Positions 20,501 through 31,865 of a DNA stretch of 64,000 nt are shown here, one piece after another. This stretch comes from Annona cherimola. Its lineage: Eukaryota; Streptophyta; Magnoliopsida; Magnoliales; Annonaceae. The position numbers were made by a program, and so were the translations under genes. The first letter of the stretch is position 1; each line of letters opens with the position of its first letter. The notes beneath the pieces were generated by a model that did not search any database, was not told the origin of the DNA, and saw only the letters and a program-made list of their open reading frames with translations. The stretch spans positions 18,209,335 through 18,273,334 of the forward strand of contig CM059977.1 in assembly GCA_030490835.1 (NCBI GenBank), in the 5' to 3' direction.

Positions 20501-21597
20501 GACTAGTCCTCGATGTCATCAGCCAATCTGCTCCAGAAGGAAGAGAGAATGGATTTGGGGCCACCGACTGCCAAGAACGCAACCCTTATGCTAGGACAAT
20601 CCGAGAATAGATGGAGAGCATCTTCTTGGCTTATTCGTGGTAAGAGAGTTAGCTTACAATCTTCATTCACAGATGACAGATCTGCACCATATTTTAGATA
20701 TTTGTTATAATTATCAGCAAAATTAGGTGAGTTAATGGGTCAGATGAACATGTTGCTTTATTCTTTTTTTTTTGAGAAGGATATCTAAAATTGTTAAAGG
20801 GATGACAAAGTTGCTGGCAATAATGAGCGTTAAGAACTACAAGACTTGTTCTCTCATTTTCTACTATTCAAATTTTAAACCTTGGATTAAAGAGTTTGCT
20901 GACTTGAATTATTTGTATTTCTACAAAGGATTATTAGATCTCTAGTTGATTGTGATTTGTGAGTTGATAGATTGTTCAAAGTTCAAACCTTGATAGTATT
21001 GTACTTCATAAAAGAAAGAAAGTTACTAAAGTGCAAAATGAAATCTATAATGTTGTTATCATCACTTAAGGAGCACCTTTGTTGTGGAATTTCCCCTAAG
21101 ATTTCCATGCTAAATCATTACTTTGCTTTTCATATTCACCAGGAGGTTAATACAATTTGTAGCACCTCAATCATCGAACATAATATTTCAATGATATAAT
21201 ATCTATTTTTTTTTTTTTTGATTGGGAATAAGTTTTAACTATCTACTATTCAGAATTGCTTTTCCTTTGAGTAGCCTTAGCAAAATTGGGTTGTTAATGC
21301 AGACACATGTTCCGAAATCAGTTCCCAAGGAGGTCCGCTTTACAAGAAAAATTATAGGCCTGTGAAGTTCTTTTAAAATAGCTTTTAAAATTTTAAACTA
21401 ATGATATTGTTTCACTATAAGTTTTTGCATCCATGGATGGTTTGGTAATGACAATTTCTTGCCCTTTTGTAGGCATTAAACAGATACTGCTGTCACATAA
21501 CATTGATGTAAAAAATTTCTGTTGCCCCTACTTGTATTAAAAATTCCTATCATTAGTTAAATATTTTAATCAATGATGTAATGTTACTATTTTAGGA

Positions 21598-22014
21598 ATG
21601 ACTATAATATTAAGTACGGAAGATGGCAGCAGTGTGAAAAATTATATTGATTTGAATATGGATGACATAGTTAATATAATAGAGGACTTAGATGTTGAGA
21701 ATGAGGATGAGAATATGGTGAAAGGGGATGTAATGGGACAAGTGAATGTAAGTGAGAAGGATTCAAAGGACGAGAAAACTACAAATGATGTTGTTCCTCC
21801 AAAATCGAAACTTCAATATAAATTATCTTCTAATGCGTGGCAACACTTCACTAAGAAAGTTAAGCAAGTTTTAAAGAATGGTAAGAAACAGGAGAAACAG
21901 GAAGTGACATGTAATTACTATAAGAAGGTTTTAGGTTATTCAAGTAAGAATGGAACTAGCTCAATGAGAAATTATCTAGATAGATGCACTTATTATGATC
22001 ATGGGCGGGGGTGA
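21598..22014 (+). pseudogene. hAT transposase, BED-finger segment
   Basis: 138-aa frame opening right after TATTTTAG, a likely intron acceptor. An acidic N-terminus is followed by a BED-type zinc finger: W in NAWQHF, then VTCNYYKKVLGYSSKNGTSS and MRNYLDRC. In intact relatives these read CxxC and MRNHL. Here the second Cys and a His are both Tyr, so zinc binding should be lost. The frame ends at GGGGG-TGA, where a one-base change would continue into downstream transposase-like sequence. Confidence 0.75.
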
Positions 22015-22129
22015 CAAGAAGCAAAAACTGTTGAGTCTATCGTCTCCGTCATGCAATTCTAGTGGCCAAGTAAGTAGTTTGACTACGTGACAATTTGATC
22101 AAACTGCAAATAGAAAAGGTTTTGCTGAA

Positions 22130-23400
22130 ATGATAATAATTGATGAACTTCCATTTAAGTTGGTTGAGTGTGAGGGTTTTCGCAGATATATTACTACAAT
22201 TCAATCGCTTGTGAAATTTGTATCTAAGACAACAGTTGCTAAAGATGTGGCTTCGGTGTATGAAAGTGAAAAAACTAAGCTAATGAGTTTTTTCCATGAC
22301 CAAGTGCATAGAATACGTTTAACAACAGATACGTGGACATCTATAACTAACGAAGGTTATCTATGCCTCACTGCACATTTTGTTGATGACAACTGGAAGC
22401 TAAATAAGAAAGTTATTAACTTTTGTTTGTGCACACCTCCACACACTAGTGAATGCATTGCTAATGTTGTTTTTGATTGCTTGATGAAATGGAACTTCAA
22501 TGAAATTTGTTCTATAACTATGGACAATGTATTCAGTAATGATGTCGCAGCTAGAAAATTGAAAGAAAGTTTAAGGGAGAAGGGTTTACTCATTGGGGAT
22601 GGATCCATATTTCATATTAGGTGTGTAGCACAGATTCTTAACCTAATTGTGCGTGATGAAATAGATTAGATTTAAGACTCAATCTATCGAATTAGAAATG
22701 TGATTAAACATGTAAGGGCTTCACCTGCTAGGAAAGATAAGTTTGAAAAATATTGTCAGAAAGAAGAAATCAAAGAAAAATATGGCTTGTGCTTAGATGT
22801 TCCTACTAGATGGAATTCCACATATTTCATGTTAGCTAGTGCTTTAAAGTTAAGAGCAGAATTTGATAAATTAGGAAAAAAGGATGCAGTTGTTGCTAGG
22901 ACCTCCAACAACGTTTGATTGGGATAATGCACAAGTTTTGTGTCAATTTTTGCAAAAAAATTTATAAGATTATAAAGGTTTTGTCTGGCACATCTTATAT
23001 TATTTCTTCAATGCTTTTGGTCCAACTATATGAGGTTGAAAAACTTTTACTCATGAGTTCAACATCAGATAATTATCTTCTTCAAGACATAAATAAAAGA
23101 GTGAGGGACAAATTCAATAAATATTGGGGAAGCCTAGACAAAATTAATATCATCTTGTTGATAGCAAATGCTTTGGATCCACAATACAAGCTTAGATTTA
23201 TAAGTTATTTTTATGCTAAGTTATTTGATAAAAATAAATCTGTTGAAGTCACTCAAATGGTCACTTCTGAATTGCATAAGCTGTTCAAGTTTTATGAATC
23301 TCATTCTGCTCAAAGAAAAGCTTCAAATGAGGTGAGAGAGTATAGTCAAACCAATATTGAGGCTTATGCAATGATGCGCACCAAGTGCTTGTCGTTAAGA
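22130..23400 (+). pseudogene. hAT transposase, central catalytic segment, broken
   Basis: RICESLEEPER/Tam3-type transposase spread over frames 22130-22669, 22700-22918 and 22915-23400. Recognisable blocks are ELPFKLVECEGFRRY, RLTTDTWTS (first catalytic Asp region), ITMDNVFSNDVAARKL (second Asp region), RCVAQILNLIV (normally RCxAHILNL; His replaced by Gln), LCLDVPTRWNSTYFML and ANALDPQYKLRF. At least two in-frame stops (about 22667-22675) and one frameshift (about 22915) separate the blocks. The gene is not functional. Confidence 0.85.
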
Positions 23401-23404
23401 GCAC

Positions 23405-26400
23405 TGTGATCACCAGTTTAATTAAGATTAACCGAAACACATTAAAGCTACCACTATGCGGGTGATAGTGTAGAATAACGGTGAGTCGGGTCGAATCCAC
23501 AGAGAGGCGATGTAGTTTTGAATTGTTTTTAAGAGAAAGAGAGGGTATAGAGAAGAGAGAAAGAAATTAGAAGAAATTAGAGAGAAAAAGAAGAGAGAAA
23601 AGAAGAGAAAAGAAAGGGAGACAAGAAGCTAAAAGAAATTATAATTAGCTAACAACTTAATTAAAACTATTCTAAGAAAGCAATAAAAGCTATGAAATTC
23701 AACTATTAAAGCAGGAAAGAGAATTACATTAAATTTAATCTAAAAATTACAAAGCATAAAATAAAGCAGTAAATCTAATCTAAAAATTAAAACTACAAAT
23801 TAAAAAAGTAATAACTGCGAAACACTACAAAGTATAAAATTTACATCACCCGAATATGGAGAGCAAAATCTCCACGTAATAGAAAATTTTATTGCTTGGC
23901 CCCACCTCCTCGCTACGGGTCCCACAAAATGGGTCCCACCCACTTGCTACAGGGTCCCACAAAATGGGTCCCACCCAAGGGGTTGTGTGTGGGGTATCGG
24001 GTGTCTTTGGGATGAGTGAAGGGCTCCTTTTATAGATTTGTGAGGGGCCCAACGACCGAACTTGAATCCGATGTGAGATTGCTGCTCATTGCCATTTGTC
24101 GTAGCTTTTCCCTCTTGCTATGGTCGATGCTGTTGAGATGGAAGGCAACCATGGGTTGCACAGAAATGGAAAATGCAGAGGCGGCAGGTTTGCTATTACT
24201 TTGGTTTTCCGAAAAAAATTGGCTGCAAGATTTGGGACTTCGGAAGGTGGGTACACAAGGGCAATGGTTGGTCGGAGCAGCCATAGTTGGTGGCAACGAA
24301 TTTCTCTACTGGTTTCTTCGAGCGGCTGTAATCTTGATGCTGAATGGGTGGGCACGAGCTGCTGATTGGATTTTCTAGTTGGGGCTGAAAGAGGGAAAAT
24401 TGACGGCTTGAGATTTGTGAAGATGGCTGGCAGAAATTGAGTTTGGGCGAGTTGGAACAGAGGCACGGCAGCTTGTGGTTTTGGGATGGAAGTTGGGTTT
24501 TGGTTGCTGCCGATGGGGAAGATGGATGGTTCGTCCGTTGTTGAAGACCGGGCTGTTGAATCGTGGCTGGATATGCTCGTTGCTTGATGGCTAAGCATTG
24601 CCAGTTGGATTGCATTGGCACCAGCGAGACGCTGCTTGTAAGCATTCGGATTTGCCTTGCATCCCCTGAAGCTGGAGCTTAAGATGGCGTCTGTTGCTAC
24701 ATATCGCTGAGGAGCTCACCGCTGATTCGCTGCACGGGTAGAGAAGGCCGTTGACGATTTACAAGGATCGAGCTTTAAATCCAACAATGGTGTTAACTGA
24801 CGATTTCGTGATTTGCACGATGTGTGTCTTGCTCGTTGGATTAGTTGTGAATAGGCTATGGTGATCGACTTTGGGGAGAAGAGATGTGGCTTTGCGGCTA
24901 CCCGGATAGGAGAAGAGAAAAGGGGTCGCCGGTGGGGAAGATGGAGCGCAGGTTGCGAAGGTGGGTTTCTGCTGCAGAAATTGGGACGATTGATGGGCTG
25001 CTTTGCTGCTTTAATTGGCTGCCATAAAAATGGGTTCGGTTCAGCGTTGGTGAATTTTGGGGGAAAATGGGGTTGCCTACAGTGATGCTGGTGCGGGGAG
25101 GAAGATGGGTGGTGGTCGGAATTTAGGAGAGAGTCGCCAGAATTAGAGAAGAAAGGCAGAGGGCATGCTGCCTGTAGAGAAAGGGTCGATCGTGGGCAGC
25201 TGGTGAAGTTGGAGACGAAGACGCTGGTGGTTCCGGTGCTTTTTGCAGCTGGAAAATGGAGATGCTGCAGATTAATCTCGCGGGAATGCAAGGCAGTTTC
25301 TGCTCGGTGGAAATTGGTGCTTTGAATCATCCATGGCTGCCAGTTCGTCGATTGCATGGTTCTGGAAGAGGAATCCAGTGGGCCATTGTTTGGAGCTGAT
25401 TTCTGCCTCATTGAGTTACCGGCTGAGGCGTGAGGTCGAAGAGAAGCTGAAAAAGGGGCTGGAGAAGGCTTGTTGTGGGAGACGTCAATGGCAGTGAGGC
25501 GGGCTTGTGCGGACGGCTGGAATCGACGACGCGTGGATGCTGTAATGGATCGGGGCAGATGGAAAGGGCTTGCTGAAATCGAAACTAGTTGCGGTCGGAA
25601 TTTGGTTTTTCTGTTGCGAGGAGATGGGTACGGGCTTTCTTGGTCGATTTCGGTGGATAGGCAAATTTTTCAAAAGGGCCAGTCGGTTCGAAGCTGGAAT
25701 AAATGGATGCTCGGTGGAATGGGTTTTCAGCCGTAACTCAGGTTGGGCGGAGAAGACAGCTGCTGCATGATTTGATGGCGGTCTGCTGGTTCGTGGTGGA
25801 CGGCAGCTTGATTTTGATTAATGGCTGCTCGAGTTCTTTGGCCCAGTGATGGATCTGCTTTGCCTGGGAAGAGAAAGAGAGTGATCGGCCATTGCTCCAT
25901 AGCTGCTGGTCAATTTGGGGAAGATGGAGCACCAGAATATGGTGCTCCGGCGATGTACAATCTCCTGTACTCATGCAGCGTAAAATACGAGTTTAAATAT
26001 AATTTTTTTTTAGTAAATAATTTCAATAATGACACGTATCTTCTTAGTTTAATCTTCTAATTTATTTTATCTAAATATAATATTTTATTTTGTTTAAAAT
26101 ATAATTATAGTTATATATTTATGATTTTTCCAATTAAATGATTTTATAAATTTGCCCAAATTATATTAATAAGCTAATACACATTTCAACATTAAAATTG
26201 AGTCATAATTTTATATTTTCAAGAATGTTGCAAAATGACCCATTTTTATAGCAAAATCAACTATTCTATTAAAAATATGATTTTCATGAAATTCCACTTA
26301 AAACATGTATTTAATTAATATTTTAATATTTAACAGCATGAATTTAATATGAAAATAAATGAAAAATTTTAGACTTATCATGCAACTAATGTTTTTCTAG
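23405..26400 (-). mobile_element. Insertion splitting the hAT transposase (probable LTR-type sequence, minus)
   Basis: hAT coding sequence stops at about 23400 and resumes at about 26426. The intervening DNA is foreign in composition. Read on the minus strand it has CTATAAAAGGAGCCC (24035-24021), a TATA box with the spacing context of an LTR promoter. A 34-bp tandem repeat (GGGTCCCACAAAATGGGTCC units, 23912-23978) lies downstream of it. Near the left edge is GGATTCGACCCGACTCACC, a phrase I associate with the ends of plant LTR elements. I could not pin down both ends or a target duplication, so a solo LTR is only the best guess. Confidence 0.4.
24040..25960. other. GC-richer interior of the insertion, no credible gene
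   Basis: Long frames occur on both strands (for example 24716-25411 minus, 231 aa; 24086-24598 minus). Their products are low-complexity (Ser/Pro/Gln/His-rich) with no domain I know, and opposing frames overlap. I read them as composition effects in an LTR or leader-like region. Confidence 0.4.
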
Positions 26401-26425
26401 ATTTTTATGAAGAGAATGATGAGCA

Positions 26426-26728
26426 ATGGGCAAAATTGAAATTAATTTGTATTTTCAAGAACCTGGATTGTTGCCAACTAGCAAAATTAATGTTTTAGAT
26501 TGGTGGTCAGCTAATGCATCCAGACTTAGAGTATTATCTTTGATTGCTCGTGGAATATTTACTATTCCTGTTTCTACTGTGGCATCTGAATCTGCTTTTA
26601 GTACTGGGGGACGAGTTCTTGATACATATAGAAGTTCTTTATCTGCAAAAATTGTTGAGTCATTAATATATTGTCAAGATTGGCTAAAGACAACCCCCAA
26701 ACTATTCGACATTGAAAAAATATTTTGA
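26426..26728 (+). pseudogene. hAT transposase, C-terminal dimerisation domain
   Basis: 100-aa frame with the Dimer_Tnp_hAT signature: INVLDWWSANASRLRVLSL, then IPVSTVASESAFSTGGRVL, YRSSLSAKIVESLIYCQDWL. The Glu in ASES belongs to the catalytic acidic triad. It is intact over this stretch but cut from the rest of the protein by the 3-kb insertion. It ends in TGA, followed by a 3' untranslated region up to the element end. Confidence 0.9.
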
Positions 26729-27629
26729 GAGTTTTCCATTGCAGTACCAATTTGGACAGACTTAAGATTGTTGAAAGTAGTATATTCTAATGAAATAATA
26801 TTCCTTATGCTATTTGATTCTTTTGTATAGATTTCATTATTTAAATGTTGCACTTTTTTAACAGATTTCATGTTTTAGTAAATATAGATTTACACATGTT
26901 GCATTTTCTTTTAAATTGTGTTCTAGTACATACAATTTATATTATTTTACAGATTATATACAAAATTACAAATAGGTTACATGGAAACGGATTGCACTTA
27001 TTTGTCAGATTTCATAGAAATAATTATATGGATTATGGTAGTGTATGGAACTATGGATTGAGCATTAATACAACAAATGTATTTGAATGCATGATTTCTT
27101 TAGGAACCAATTTGGAATCGAACCGGAACCGACCTGCTCTTGAGAAAATTGGATAGGGTAGGCTCCGGACTGACACAGTCTAAAATAAGATAGGGTAGAG
27201 ATTTTTACAAAATGATTAAGGGTAGTTTCCACCCTTACTCGGACCTACCCGACCCAAGTTACACTCCTACTTTCCTTGTCAAAACAGTATTGCTATTGCT
27301 ATCTTCATTGTCGGCATCCCAAACTCCAAATTCCTAGTAAAATCCGAGCAAATGATGTGAAAGTTCAATCCCGATCAACCACCCCAAGACGTCCTTAGAC
27401 GTATGGAACAAAGCCATAAGGGCATTTTTAGACCTTTTATTTATAAATAACAACAAGTTTTCTGATGACGGTGTAGGACTCTAAAGTTTAGAAAGTAAAA
27501 AAGGGCAAATTTACAATGTTTAAAAAGCAAATATATAAAATCCGTGGGCTCAAAAGCAAATATGCATAATCAAAGGGACCAAAATACAAAACACACTCAG
27601 CCTTGTGAAAAAAGCAATTTTAGAGGGTG

Positions 27630-30600
27630 ATAATGCAAAAATTGGAACAATAATTATAACGTGCTTTGTGTTTGTCTTCTTGTCAATGGCGTTGAATTCC
27701 ACGTACAATGTCAAGGTTGCCAAGTGAAAGTGAGACAGATAAGATACAACTCCTTTTAATTGATTGATTAATTAATAAGAGACAAAATTAACTTCTTCTT
27801 GGTAAGCATAGCGACTTGAAAACGGACGCGATTGCAAGTATATTCTTGTTGGATGGAAATTGGAATTTAGAAAACCAGCATTCATCTGCGATTGGTGGCC
27901 CTGCCAAAATGGTGGATCAACCAGCGCTTTTTATCCTTAGCAGCGGTAAGCTTCGCCACCTCTCTTCCTTCTTCTTTGTGTTTACCCATTCGACTGGCTT
28001 AAATTTCGAAATGGGAAATCGATTCTCGATCATTTTTCCTTTTTTTTTTTAAAAAAAATGTTTCACCAATTTGTGGGTGGCAAATCGATTAGAATGACGT
28101 GACTCGTTTTCTGCGTTAAACATACAGTAATCATCTCGGTGGTGGTGGTCTCTATCATGGTCTTCTGCGTGGAAATGGCCCGAAACAGGGAAAACGCCGC
28201 CGGTCTAGCCGCAGAGTTCCCTCTCTTCACCTTGGACAAGTTCTTCCAAGACATGGAAAGAGAAAAGCCAGTCCGGTTCTCTTCTCAGCAGCTAAGGATC
28301 GCCACCGACAACTTCACTCACTTGCTGGGCTCCGGCGGTTTTGGGGCCGTCTACAAAGGCATTTGCAGCAACGGTAACATTGTCGCCGTCAAAGTGCTCC
28401 ACGGGATCAACAACAGGAGGATTCAGGAGCAGTTCATGGCGGAGGTGAGCACGATTGGGAGGACCCATCACGTCAATCTGGTAAGGCTTTACGGGTTCTG
28501 TTTCGATCGAGATCTGCAAGCTCTGGTCTACGAGTACATGGAGAGAGGGTCCCTCGACAAGCTCTTGTTCAGCAAGAGCGCGACGCTGGAGTGGGAGAAA
28601 CTGCACGAGATTGCAGTGGGAACGGCGAAAGCGATCGCTTACTTGCACGAGGAGTGCCAGCAGCGGATCATCCACTACGACATAAAGCCCGGGAACATTC
28701 TCCTGGACGCGAATTTCTGCCCAAAGGTGGCGGATTTTGGACTGGCGAAGCTGTGCAACAGGGAGAAAACGCACATGACGATGACGTGCGGGAGGGGGAC
28801 GCCCGGGTATGCAGCGCCGGAGCTTTGGATGCCGTTCCCAGTCACGCACAAATGCGATGTTTACAGCTACGGGATGCTGCTGTTCGAGATACTGGGGAGG
28901 CGGAGGAACCTGCAGACTGATCTCCCGGAGAGCCAGGAGTGGTTTCCGAGGTTGGTGTGGAAGAGGGTGGAGAACGGGGAGTTGGGTGTGGCGGTTGGGG
29001 AGTGCGGGATTGAAGAGAGGAACAGGGAGCAGGCGGAGAGGGTGGCCATGATCGCCCTGTGGTGCGTGCAGTACAGGCCGGAGCAGAGGCCTAGCATGGG
29101 CGCTGTGCTGAAGATGCTGCAAGGGGGATTCGAGATTCAGAAGCCGTTGAACCCGTTTGAGCACATGGGCCTGGGTCCGCCGGCGGAGGCGGTTACTCCG
29201 TCGGTCTGGTCAGAGGATTATTCAACCGGCTCTCATTTGACGACAGGTTCTTCCTACGTGTGTGCTACTCCCACCATGAGAAGATACGAGATTGAAATTG
29301 CTTCTTCTGCCTAAAAGAGAACATCTATGTATCATCTGCTATTCCATATTGATTTCCATTGTTCTTTCCTGCATGTATTTTGTGCACAGTTTCTTTCGTA
29401 TCTCGGCTCTTGTAACCTTGATGCAAGCATAAATGGCATGTGCTATGGACGGCATTGATTGTTGGTGAAGTTTGGGAATTTGTTTTTGACTCTGAAGTTG
29501 TTAACTAGAGGAAGTGGAAAATTTTAACGAAATCCTGTGGTGACAGACGGGCAAGTCATTGTGATGACTGAGGACGACTAAAACAAGGCAAGGATGTCGG
29601 TGTCGTCGTAAAAAAAAAAAAAAATCTAATTTTAACGGACTGTATCATTAATAATAAACATCTAATTCTTCAAAAATAAAATAAAATAAATAAACATCTA
29701 ATTCTAAGGGCGTGTTGGAGAAGATGACAAGCGGATAAGAACTAAATAAAATTGTCCTTTTTTCTTGTCATCAGCATATTTGCATTCGAGAGGAATATCT
29801 GTTCCTGACGTTATTCTGGTTCATCTGCTGTTACAGGCTCTGATTTTCTCCTCCCACAACAAAATCAATTCCTTGTATGTATCCGACCGAAAAGAACAAC
29901 TGATAAAATCATATCTCATCTATCACACCCTTCTTTGCTGGAAGTCTTTTCTAAGAGTTGCGAGGGATTAATAAATTGGAAGCAGATGGAAAATCCTAAG
30001 GAAAAAAGAATAAAAATAAAAGGCCCATACGACCTCTTCCTCCCACTTTGCTGTTGAGTTCAGTGAAAGCCGTTGCATTTACGTCCGGGGCTTGGGTGGG
30101 ATGCATTTCCACACACAGTTTATAGCATTTCAAATACAATATAATTTATTAATTATAAAAATCAGAAAAATCAAACATTTATGTGGGCCACATAGTATAA
30201 AATTTGAATTTTATACATTTGTGGAGAAATCTTATATTATGTAACTACTTGAAATTTATGGAAACGGATATAGTTGATTTTTCATAGTTGAAAATATATA
30301 CTTAACGGTGTAGATAATAAATATAATTTAATATACCAAAACGATTTGGACCATTAAATAATAAATTATAATTTTAAAGATATATGTTTATTTAAAATCC
30401 GAATTTTGTTGCGTACCAAATTGTTAAAGTTCGAATTATTTTAATTAGTTAGATCATTAAAATAAGAAGTGTAGGGCTGATTTAATCGAGATCTCATGCA
30501 TTAGCTTGAGTTCCGATTATTTATATATATATTTATTTATTTACTTACTTTTGGATGGTATTGAGTTTCGAATTTCATCTAGGCTGTCACAAATAAAAAT

Positions 30601-31420
30601 AAGTCAAGACTCAAGCCTGGTCAAGTGGGCTGTAATCGATGATTATCAATGCAATTTAAAACTCAAAGACTATCAAACCCGTTTAATTCTACTCAAACCC
30701 ATATGACTAAATTCAATGCTCCTGTTAGTGGGTCGGCATCGGAAGTGGTAACTTTTCCACCGCTATGGGTTTGAAAACCGGCGGGAACGATGTCTCCTCC
30801 TCGATACATAAATCGATAGAAACTTGCAAGGTTGTAAGTAAAACTCTAGTTGAAACAATTAAAAAAAATGATCCTGTTAAGGTCTGACTAGGCCTCAGGA
30901 AGGCCTCAGGAACTTCATTCTCTGATTTCACAAGCCCTATCAAGACTCACCAATATTCTTCTTCTTTTCTTTTTTTTCTTTTTTTTTTTTTGGTTCCCAG
31001 GCCAAAGCATTCAGATAAAGCCCATCAATATGTCCGTCTGGCCGCAAGGGCCACAACGAAACAACAATATTTATCCACGACTTTCAAATAAATTTGGAAG
31101 TAGTAATCTAACTACATTTGATAAACCGGCCATGCCCACAAAGCCTCTTGTGAATTTTTCATGTTCCCAAAATACACAAGCTCATCCCAGCCATCCGGCA
31201 GAAATCAACGGTAGATAGGAGGCTTGGAAAGGGGTTCAATGAATTGGAATTTGGGATCCTCTGTAAAATGGCTTCTACTAGAAGCGTGCGGAGTCTAGTG
31301 GCGCCCCATGCTCATGAGGACATTTCGCATTTTCTTCCAGTGTGAAATTTCAATTTTGCCCATATTTGTAAAATGGCTTGTACAGAAGCATGGTCAACGT
31401 AGTTTGGTTCACAAGTTCGA
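27630..31420 (+). repeat. Segmental duplication, copy B
   Basis: Partner of 13361-17910. It lacks the LINE fragment, the fold-back and both MITEs found in copy A. It contains its own ~1 kb of extra DNA between TCTTTGCTGGAAGTC (about 29945) and GGCCAAAGCATTCAG (about 31000). The left edge begins immediately after the right end of the MULE-like element. Confidence 0.8.
27909..29314 (+). CDS. Membrane-anchored receptor-like kinase without ectodomain, copy B (Lr10/PR5K-like)
   Basis: Two exons, 27909-27945 and 28128-29314, joined in phase 1 with GTAAGC/CATACAG sites, giving 407 aa. The membrane segment (about residues 6-26, PALFILSSVIIS then valine-rich) differs in sequence from copy A but keeps its hydrophobic character. 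The kinase domain has the GSGGFG loop, VAVK lysine, HYD catalytic motif (non-RD), DFG and APE, all intact. Compared with copy A, only about seven nucleotides differ in the last 890 bases of the coding region, while the first 300 bases of exon 2 differ at about one site in nine. Notable replacements are Gly for Glu after KP in the catalytic loop (KPGNILL) and Leu for Trp in FPRLVW. The same family assignment and reservations apply as for copy A. Confidence 0.88.
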
Positions 31421-31865
31421 TCATCCTGCCAGCCTCTAAGACATCATGCAGTTCATGGGCAACTCCTACAAGCAACCAGACTAAGCAGCAGCATCCCCAT
31501 CATGCAAGTTGCAACCAACAAATCTAGTCCAAATTATGTAACAAGCACCTGCTGAGATAACATTCCCAATCGTTTCATGAAGCTGACACTCATTAGCAAT
31601 AGGCGTGCAATCCCACCACGTTTGAACTTAACTAACCACCATAATTTCCAAAATACAAATGAATTATGAACTCGTAACTTAAACATGCCATTTAATCTGC
31701 AGAGCCTCACATGAAAAGACAATTCCTGCTTGCATTTGTTCACATATAAGTATGGCCTCGATAAGCCAGACCTGGACCTAATAAACCATTCCTTTGTTCA
31801 TGCAAAACCAAGGTGAGAAATCCGTCAGGCAAGGATTGCAATTTTTTTTTATATTAATGTATTGA
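29315..31865. other. Downstream part of duplication B and intergenic DNA
   Basis: The 3' UTR-like sequence is shared with copy A to about 29760, then shared landmarks continue to 29950. About 29990-30990 is private to this copy, AT-rich, with no gene or clear element boundary. From 31000 to 31420 shared landmarks return. 31420-31865 is the 3' flank of the REI1-like gene on the minus strand. Confidence 0.45.

Larger units (their letters stand above)
19859..27269 (+). mobile_element. Decayed autonomous-type hAT transposon with nested insertion
   Basis: The termini TAGGGGTGCAACTCGGGTCG (19859) and TAGGAGTGTAACTTGGGTCG (complement at 27269) match at 21 of the first 24 positions. The 8-bp target duplication CTTTCCTT is exact (19851-19858 and 27270-27277). 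Subterminal GGGTACCC and GGTTCGGTTC/GAACCGAACC words cluster at both ends. The element carries a broken transposase gene in the plus direction and a 3-kb foreign segment. Without that segment it would be about 4.4 kb. Confidence 0.92.
18229..27605. mobile_element. Probable MULE-like composite element enclosing a hAT
   Basis: The left end (TTTTTTGCATTTTGATTTCTTTGACTATG..., 18229-18308, continuing after a MITE at about 18640-18690) is inverted at the right end (27480-27605, reading TTTTGTATTTTGGTCCCTTTGATTATG on the minus strand). Long, diverged inverted ends and TTGCATTTTGGTCCCTTT-like termini are typical of plant Mutator-like elements. I could not find a clear 9-bp target duplication. The interior left and right of the nested hAT (about 18800-19850 and 27278-27480) has a more balanced composition. 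Confidence 0.35.

Noticed and set aside
22357..22608. Minus-strand ORF inside the hAT transposase
   Set aside because: Antisense shadow of recognised transposase blocks.
24716..25411. 231-aa minus-strand ORF
   Set aside because: Low-complexity product overlapping open frames on the other strand, inside the insertion that splits the hAT. No motif supports a gene.
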